Positions 56,998-64,000 of a stretch of DNA of 64,000 nt are shown piece by piece. Made by a program: the position numbers and the translations under genes. The stretch lies in NCBI GenBank assembly GCA_963969365.1, contig OZ017762.1, positions 1,054,001 through 1,118,000 of the forward strand, given 5' to 3'. The DNA comes from Asterochloris sp. CNOR1 (taxonomy: Eukaryota; Chlorophyta; Trebouxiophyceae; Trebouxiales; Trebouxiaceae). A model generated the notes under the pieces. It worked only from the letters and a program-made list of their open reading frames with translations, searched no databases and had not been told where the DNA came from. Position 1 is the first letter of the stretch. Each line of letters starts with the position of its first letter.

Positions 56998-59900
56998 CTC
57001 TCCACATCAATTGGGACACAGGAAGTCACGTGGCTGCGGACTGTGACCTTGAATGCAGAACTGCCTGCCCGCCTCAACACAGGTTGGCCGTCCTCAAGAT
57101 CCCTGCGGGCAACTTGCGTCTGCAGGCTGCTGCTGCGCTGCTTCAACTCTGGCAAGGCTGCAGCAACAGCTGCATGCAAGCCCCGCATGGAGCCTGTGCG
57201 CCGACCACTGCCGGTGCTGCGGCGCTTCATCAGCTGGCGGCAGTTCCTCTGAGCCATTGGCCCCATGCCAGCAGCAGCCTGGGCTGCACTGCTGGTCTGC
57301 TCCCAAGTGGACCGCACCTTGGCCATGGTGCCTGCTTCCGTCAGAATCTGCCGACGAAACAGCGAAGGTACACACTGGCTCATGGCTGTGTGAGGCAGCA
57401 GAGTGCTGCACTGCTATCAGGCATTGTCAGCTTGCTGCCAAAAGGTCAGGTGGCTCATGTTCGCAAGGAAACCTGGTTGCATGAGAGGTGCCTTGTGGTA
57501 CCCAGGACGCGTACCTTCCTGCAGATGGAGCAAGTCGTGCTGAAATCTTTTCAGAATAGGCTCAAAGCGCACCTGCCCTGCTCGGCAGGCCGCCAGAAAC
57601 CTGGCAGCCCTGTTGACTGCCTTCCCAAAATAGTCTGCCCGCCCTGCATGGAAGAAACATGCCTTTCAGCCTCCATACAACAAGGCAATGCCAGGGCCTG
57701 GATGCAGCGATAGATTTTCTTGAGGCACCGCTGAGTGTCAACGATGCAGCAATACTGGCATGCCTGCGCTGTGGCCTCTGCTACCTGGCACATGACGTGC
57801 CTTGCGCCACGTCAGACAGGCCGCAGATATCGTGCCATGCCTGAGGTGGTGTGGGGGGTGATCTTGCTCATCTCGCCCTCAAAGATCCCTGCCTTGGCTG
57901 ACAAGCCCCTGAATAGCAGGCTGCCGTCCACCGGGTTGAATCGCTCAGATGTGGGCAGTAGGGTCAGCACATCCTCGCCCCAGTCCAGTCTGCACGTCAG
58001 TCCACTGCACTGAGGACGGCATGATGCCTGCCACCAGTGGCAGCTTGTGGCAAGAGCAAACGGCAAGGCAGTCATGCACTCTGGTCCTCCAAGCAAACCT
58101 GCAACGCAACGTTGAGAAAGCTTTCTGGCTCCAGGAACATCCCCCTCGCAGCTTTACGTGGAGCATAACATCTTGTAACAAGTAGACTGACCAAGACGAG
58201 ATACCTGAGAAGGGCCAGCTGCAGCAGAACAGCCCACGTAACGGCATCGGCTGGATCCGCAAAGGCCAGCATGAACAGGCCATCCCTTTCCTGCACAAAG
58301 CGCATGATCAGAGTCCACCCTCTTTCACTGATTCTCAAAAGCTTGCTCTTGGCACTGGGCAAGCCAAGTATTGCAACTGCGGCACATGCAAGTTCAGCTC
58401 TGGCAGCTATCTTCTTCACCTTGCTTGACCCACCTGGCACTCGTAGCCGTTGCTGACAGAAAGTGTGGTCCTCACACAAGACTTGAACTTTGCTAGAGCA
58501 GCTGGGCCCTCTTCCTTAGCCACACCGACCAGCTCCTGCAGACCCAAGACAGAAGATATGAAAGGAGCGGGGTGTTGTGAGACCACTCATGGTGGGCCAG
58601 CGTGTTCAGATGTAGTCCTGAAGGGAAATTTGTGAGCAAGCAAGTACATCAGGACGTTTTGAGTGGTGGTAAAACCTGCAGCGCATTCAGCGTCAGTCCA
58701 GGGCTCACCTTATAACCTGAGGGCCCGCAGAAGGCAATAGTCACATTGACCACTGGTGCTGAGAGAGTCTTCTGTCCAGGCAGCATTGCTGCATGTGCTC
58801 CAGGTGCATCGAAGAAGGTAGGCCCAACCTGCAGTCAGTGAGTCCTCCATTCACTGTGCCAACGACTTGGACATTTGACCTGCTTGCCTTTGAACACAGC
58901 CAGTTCTAGGGGCACCAGAGTGAGGCAGTAGAACAAGCTCACAGCAGGGGCAAACAATTGGCAAGGTGCATGATATTTGGTGCTTGCAAGCTGCATGATG
59001 TTTGGTACATGTCATGATGCAAGCCACCCAAGGAAGGTCTGGCTTCATGCAGGAAGACCTTGCTGACCTGATTGGGCACATTGAAGGCAGGGAAGTGCAG
59101 GGCTCTGACTGCCAAAGACTTTGGCAGAACCTGCAGCAAGTGCACGCCCACCACAACCGGCAGGGCTGCATCAGCCGCAGAACGCTGATCGGGCTCGTAG
59201 TCATTGTAGAACCACCTGCGCATGGCACCCTCAGCCAGTGCGCTTGGGCAATTCCACCAGAAGAAGAGGCAGCTGTCAAACGTGGCCGCACCTGCCCATG
59301 TCAATCACAAACACCTGTCCATTGTCCTCCTGGGTGGTAAAGTTAGTCAGCAGCTCTGCAGTAGAAAGCAAACAAGAAAGCTGAAGCCAGCTACAGCCAC
59401 AAATGACATTTCTTCAGGCAGGCGGGCTCTGTGCCCCGAGGCCAATGCCAAGTGCAAGCTGCATCACCCGGTAACGAAGTCACGCAGACCTCACCAGGCT
59501 CCAGGGGTGCCTGATTGGTGCTGGCAAAGCTGGGTGATGTCCTTTGTACGTCGAAGGAGAGCCCCACAGAGCGTGGAACTCCAGTGAAGCTGGCATCTGC
59601 TGGGGTGCGCGAGGCATGTGCGGGCCATAGCCGCCATCTGCGCCTTGGAGCAAGCCCAACTGCCTGAATCATGGGGCTGGCACTGGGGCTTGACTCCTGG
59701 ACATCATCCACCAACACGCCCTGCACTGCCCATACTTGCTTTGCGTCTGTGCTGGCAATGGCAGTGGTTGCACGTGTCAGGCAGCTTCAGTTCTCAGGCC
59801 ACTGCTTCCGTGAATGGAGCAGACATGTTGCCACACTGTCCCAGCTCACCTCAAGGACCGGCAGTCCTTTCTGGCCTGATGGCATCTGCTGAATGGTGCA

Positions 59901-62900
59901 TTGGCTGTTTACAAGATCTGCTGGCAGCCTGATCTCGTGCAGGCGCCCAAACAGCTTCTCGAAGGTTGCTGAGCTGAATAGCAGCTGGCTGCCGGCTGGG
60001 AGATGGGATATTGTCTCAGTCAGCTCCACCACTGCGCCCTTGTACTCGACCTGCTTGGTGATGCTGTGCACCTGCAGCAGGATGTGCGTTTCAGACTGTG
60101 CAGAGTGAGAGGCTAAAACTCAAGCTGAGTGTGGCAACAGCAAGATGGCATAGAATGGTGTAGGTGAACACGCACTTCAGCTCACTCTGAGGTCAGATGC
60201 AGTACCGGTGTGTATCGCCATGCGCACACGCAGGCCCCTAAAAATGATTGTTCCCGTGGCATCCCGCACTTCCTGCAGTCATATGGAATGGTCACAGAGC
60301 CTTGGGGCAAGTCCTGTAGCAGCCAGCCTGGTCACCACCATGCTGCTTCATAGCCAAGCAGCATTGCTACCAGCTGCTGAAAGCATGACACCAACAATGC
60401 CACTGGTGGCCTTGCTCATCATGCAGCAACTGACAGAGACCACCTTGGCAGCGTGGAGCTTGAGAAGCGCAGGCGACCAGGGCGCACTGAGCAATGCCTA
60501 CAGACATCAGAAAGGAAAGCGTACAGAAATCAATGTGTGCAATGCTCATGATGCATGTACCAAAGATCAGGTATACCTGCTGCACATGCAGTGCCCAACC
60601 CACTGCATCTATGGGGTCATGAAACGCAAGGTGGAAGGCGTCACCCTCTGTAGTCACCTGCAGCCGGCAGTCCTGGCTGGAGTCTGGTGAACAGTTGAGG
60701 ACCCAGCGGTCTGCAAAGTCTCAACTGCAGAGCTAGCAGCAGGCAGCGGATGCAGGGTCTGCAGAGCAGAGTGCGCTCAGTGCCCCGGGAAAGATGCCGG
60801 CGTGAGCTTTGTGAGAAGGGTGGCATGCAAATGTCAGAAGGTAGCTTTTCTGCAACAACTCCACCGTCGTGTACAGATGACACTCGTATGTCACAAAGTT
60901 GCCAGCCTGAAGTCCATCTTACCTCGAAGCCAAAGTAGACGGGCAACATACCCCTCAGAATGCTGTCGTGCAACGCAATGGCCTCGTCTGCAGCAGCACT
61001 ATCTTGCTCCCACAGCTGAGTGGACCCCTCTACATCTGTCATGACCATGGTGACCTGCAGGCCATGTGGCACGTACAGCAATGACAGATGACAACAGGGC
61101 AGCGCACAGCTCCTATGAGAAGTCACACATGACATTGCTGCATATGAGGCTGACGAGAGCCTTCACCAGCTCCATCTGTCACATCACACACCACTGTGAG
61201 GGTCTGCTAAGTGTGTCCAGGAATGCCATACCTCTTTTGGAGCCAGTCCTAACCCACGCGCCTGCCCTTCTTTCAGCGTACCAGGTGGGTTTCTGCAAAA
61301 CGGTCACACAGATGTCAAACTTGAATGAACATTGTCACTGCAGAGGGATGCAGAGTAAGCTGTGCTTAGCCACATGCCAAGAAGATGGCAACAACATGCC
61401 TGCCGCGCCTGCCAGCAGATGAGGCAGCTCACTTGCGCTTGAGGCGAGCCACCCTCATTGCTTCCCACTGCCTCCCCAGGGCTGAGCCGAATCGCCAGCA
61501 GACAAGTGTTGTCACAATGACCGTAAACGCCAACACCCCCAGCGGGATTGCAATCGACAGCAGGGTTACCAGGCTGTTGCGTTTTGGTTGGGGCTTCAAG
61601 TTGCAGGTCATATCCCAGATACCTGCACGTGTCAAACAGTGTCCACTGTGCAGCTGCTCAACCGGACCGTTGCATTGACTGTTGTTCACCTGTACTGTGG
61701 CTCCACTGCGAGACATATGAGTCCTGGCAGTAGCACCCATGAAAGGAAACAGCTGAAGGGGGCACAAGAACTACATTTTGCAGGCCTGCAATTGGCCAAG
61801 AAGTTTTTTGGCAAGGAGCAGAGCAAGCAGAGACAGACGATGGCAGCCACCAACTCAGCAAGAAAACCAGCCCAGCCTGAAGAACAGCCATTATATGTAA
61901 GCTGACAAGCTCAATACCTCCAGTGCCAGGGGTAGTTGCAATGTTGACGTCTGTATTTAGAAGGTGTCGCCCCCATGCCTGTCCAGCAGAGGTAGGTTTT
62001 CTGATGGTGCATTTCATTGGCTGCCAACAACGTGAGTAAGCAACCATGGCTTACGCATGCAAGTCTCACCGTTGGTGCCACAATCTGGTTAGCCATGAGG
62101 GTAGGACACATCAGCCCTGCATCACAAGAGGCATTGCATCATGCGACACAGCGGGAGTGCAAGTAATTCTGGGTCCTTCATCTCATGTTACAGGCCAGGC
62201 ATGCATGCCTGTGCATATGCACAGGGTTCCTTTGCATGATGATATATCATATGCCCAGAATTTTTGCAGGCTCTGCACTCCAGGAATACATTGAACACAC
62301 CTGGAGACGTGTATTGTTCAACAGATGAGTTGGCAACTGCCTCTAGCCATCGAGGGAAGCAGCTCACACTAGAGTTGTAAAGCACTATGTCGTCAACCTG
62401 GGGCGCCGTTTTGGTCACACTGGCTATGCAAGGCTGTTGCATGGAGGTCTGGAAGCTGCAACGGTTTGCAGTAAGTCAGCAGAGGTGCAGCATGATGTTG
62501 ACCAAGCTGAACATGCAGGGCTGCTGCCTGCATGTGGGAAGTGCATGGACCAACCATCCATGGATCTGGGAATGCAAGGTGTGCACACAAGGGTTCAAGG
62601 CAAGCAGCACATGCAGCCAAAATTGGACGCTGGTCATGGTTGCAGTGCGCAATTGGCGTCATGAGTGACAGCTACAACTCAAGTCTAGGTAGCTTTGCTG
62701 AGATGTCTCAGGCCACACGCAGTACAGGCCCGCATGTCGCAACTCCCGGATGCTGCACAATGCAAGCACAGACACAAGCTCACTTCATGAAGAATTGCAG
62801 CTTGGTCTGCAGCGTTCGGGGCCCCTCAGGCATGGACCCATGAAGGAGAGGGTTGACAAAGATAAACACGGACTACAAAGCAACATGTCAGCAGAGGGAT

Positions 62901-64000
62901 TGGCTTCGCACAATTGGCGGAGCAGCAGGTCTTTGCCTTGCAAAGCTGGCAGGTCAAGCAGTGGCGACCTGCAGATGCAGCGCCCAAAGCACAGGATCCA
63001 AATGCAGAGCAGATGCCGGGCGCGCCTCAGAGTTATAGAGTTATGGACACACCTGGAGGTCAGGTAATGCATAGAACATGTCACTGCAGCATACAGGCGA
63101 CAAGACAACAGTCAGTGGCGCGGGGCCTAAGCACTGGCAGCAATGCGTGCCAGGGCAGCTGGACCCACGAGCTCGCAGACCATCAGATACTCTAGGCTCT
63201 GCCCAGCTTGGGTGGTAGCCCAACTTGCAGGCAGCCAATCCCTCACTCACACTGGGAGGGTGCCGCTGAGGTTTGCAGCCACCAACTGCAGGCCCGAGAT
63301 TGACTGCACACCCTGACTGCACTGCTTCAGGAACGAGCTTCCAGCTGTGAGACAACACGTCTGCAGCAATGTATGGGACAATGAATGTACAGCATGGGCG
63401 ATAGTCAGCGTCAAGGCTGGCTCTGGTACACCTCACCACGCCAATCCAGCTGCAATAGCTGACATTTGGGGTGAACCTGCAGTGCAGGCCTGGATTTGTC
63501 AGGCCAGAGTACCCCTGACACTGCTGTGCTCTGCACCGCAGAGTGACCCATGAGTGCTTTGGGTGCACTTCCAGAGTTGGGCCCGGCGCAGCACTTGGAG
63601 GTGAGGTGGCAGGCATGACAGGCGGCTGTGATATGCTGCTGAGTGTATGGGGCACGTGTCTCACCAGGGCACCTGCTCCAGCAGCCCCGAGAATTGCCCT
63701 GAGCCAGTGTACAGGGCTGCAGCAGCAGTGCTGTGTGCTACAGAAACTGAAGCGCTGGGACCAGGTGCTAACGCAGGGCCAGCTGCCAGTGATGTGTTGC
63801 TGGAGAGGTTTGGACTATAGCTGCTGCTGCTGGCTCTCAAATAGGCTGCCCAGGTGCTGCCTGCAGGCAAAAGTGCTTCCTAGCACAGGGCAGCCAGGAC
63901 AATGGCCTAGCTGTTGGAGGTGAGGGGCACCACAGACAGCCTCTCTGTCACCAAGATGACCTCAGCCAAGGGCAACGACGGTGGTTGTCTTGCGTGCCTG
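56865..64000 (-). CDS. Receptor-type adenylyl cyclase with two cyclase domains, 5'-partial
   Basis: It makes cAMP from ATP at a membrane. The extracellular part, from the right edge to about 61.6 kb, is Cys- and Ser-rich (about 63260-63350 FLKQCSQGVQSISGLQLVAA; about 63450-63530 GLTNPGLHCRFTPNVSYCSW). A single transmembrane helix follows (exon ending 61433; SLVTLLSIAIPLGVLAF). Cyclase domain 1: exon 61054-60923 (VTMVMTDVEGSTQLWEQD), exon 60657-60577 (VTTEGDAFHLAFHDPIDAVG), about 60290-60200 (GLRVRMAIHTG) and about 60060-59850 (VEYKGAVVELTETI). Domain 2: about 58790-58710 (VNVTIAFCGPSGYK), about 58540-58440 (ELVGVAKEEGPAAL), about 58300-58210 (ERDGLFMLAFADPADAV), about 57990-57830 and about 57650-57530 (ADYFGKAVNRAARF). 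A basic Ser-rich tail follows. The stop at 56865 is tentative. Domain 1 has the metal-binding Asp residues; domain 2 has the Asn/Arg pair. Confidence 0.85.
58940..59030. repeat. Short tandem duplication in a cyclase intron
   Basis: GCATGATATTTGGTGCTTGCAAG is followed about 25 bp later by GCATGATGTTTGGTACATG and then CATGATGCAAG. The repeat is non-coding and lies between the exons near 59280 and 58790. It again shows local duplication with a short period. Confidence 0.6.

Noticed and set aside
1-64000. LTR elements, LINEs or virus-like insertions
   Set aside because: I saw no reverse transcriptase, integrase, capsid or long terminal repeat signature on either strand. The repeats found are short local duplications.

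Overview
The window is nuclear DNA of a green alga, most likely a trebouxiophyte of the Coccomyxa/Trebouxia kind. This is inferred from gene content and gene style, not from a marker gene. Genes lie on both strands and are cut into many short exons. Introns typically begin GTGAG/GTAAG and end in CTGCAG or TGCAG, and most are phase 0. Base composition is moderately GC-rich. Protein families include an ESCRT-I subunit, TAF6, a DEK-C protein and a tandem-domain adenylyl cyclase of the type found in green algae.

Layout. 1-5294 (+): VPS23/TSG101 (ESCRT-I), its 5' end off the left edge. About 5.9-14.5 kb (-): an unrecognised, intron-rich, Gln/Ser/Pro-rich protein. 15105-20548 (-): nuclear protein ending in a DEK C-terminal domain. 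About 21.6-23.4 kb (+): unrecognised gene. 23832-29777 (-): secreted S28 prolyl carboxypeptidase. 30493-34514 (-): Nudix hydrolase of the NUDT3/IPP-isomerase-like type. 35092-36891 (+): damaged F-box/LRR gene. 37-41 kb: exon-like pieces that I could not assemble. 41122-46652 (-): TAF6 with histone fold and HEAT region. 47072-47837 (+): small secreted Cys-containing protein, divergent from TAF6. 48301-55847 (+): bZIP transcription factor, 11 exons resolved with matching phases. 56472-56997 (+): small hypothetical gene. 56865-64000 (-): receptor-type adenylyl cyclase running off the right edge. Neighbours show no pathway logic beyond ordinary eukaryotic housekeeping and signalling.

The most striking signal is not a gene. 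Introns of almost every recognisable gene carry decayed, locally tandem copies ('echoes') of the exon next to them, usually with the CTGCAG acceptor still present. Repeat units are about 50-225 bp. Echoes lie upstream or downstream of the working exon. Examples are VPS23 (three exons), the S28 peptidase (two exons), Nudix, TAF6, the 22-kb gene and bZIP (six exons, one with a roughly 105-bp array of about six units). The same small-period duplication also affects intron-only sequence. This suggests a genome-wide process in which exon-containing segments duplicate in tandem and decay, lengthening introns and leaving a reservoir of spare exons.

Exon boundaries were worked out by hand from splice consensus, phase and family alignment recalled from memory. 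Where I give percentages they are rough hand counts. No homology search, self-alignment or transcript data was available.
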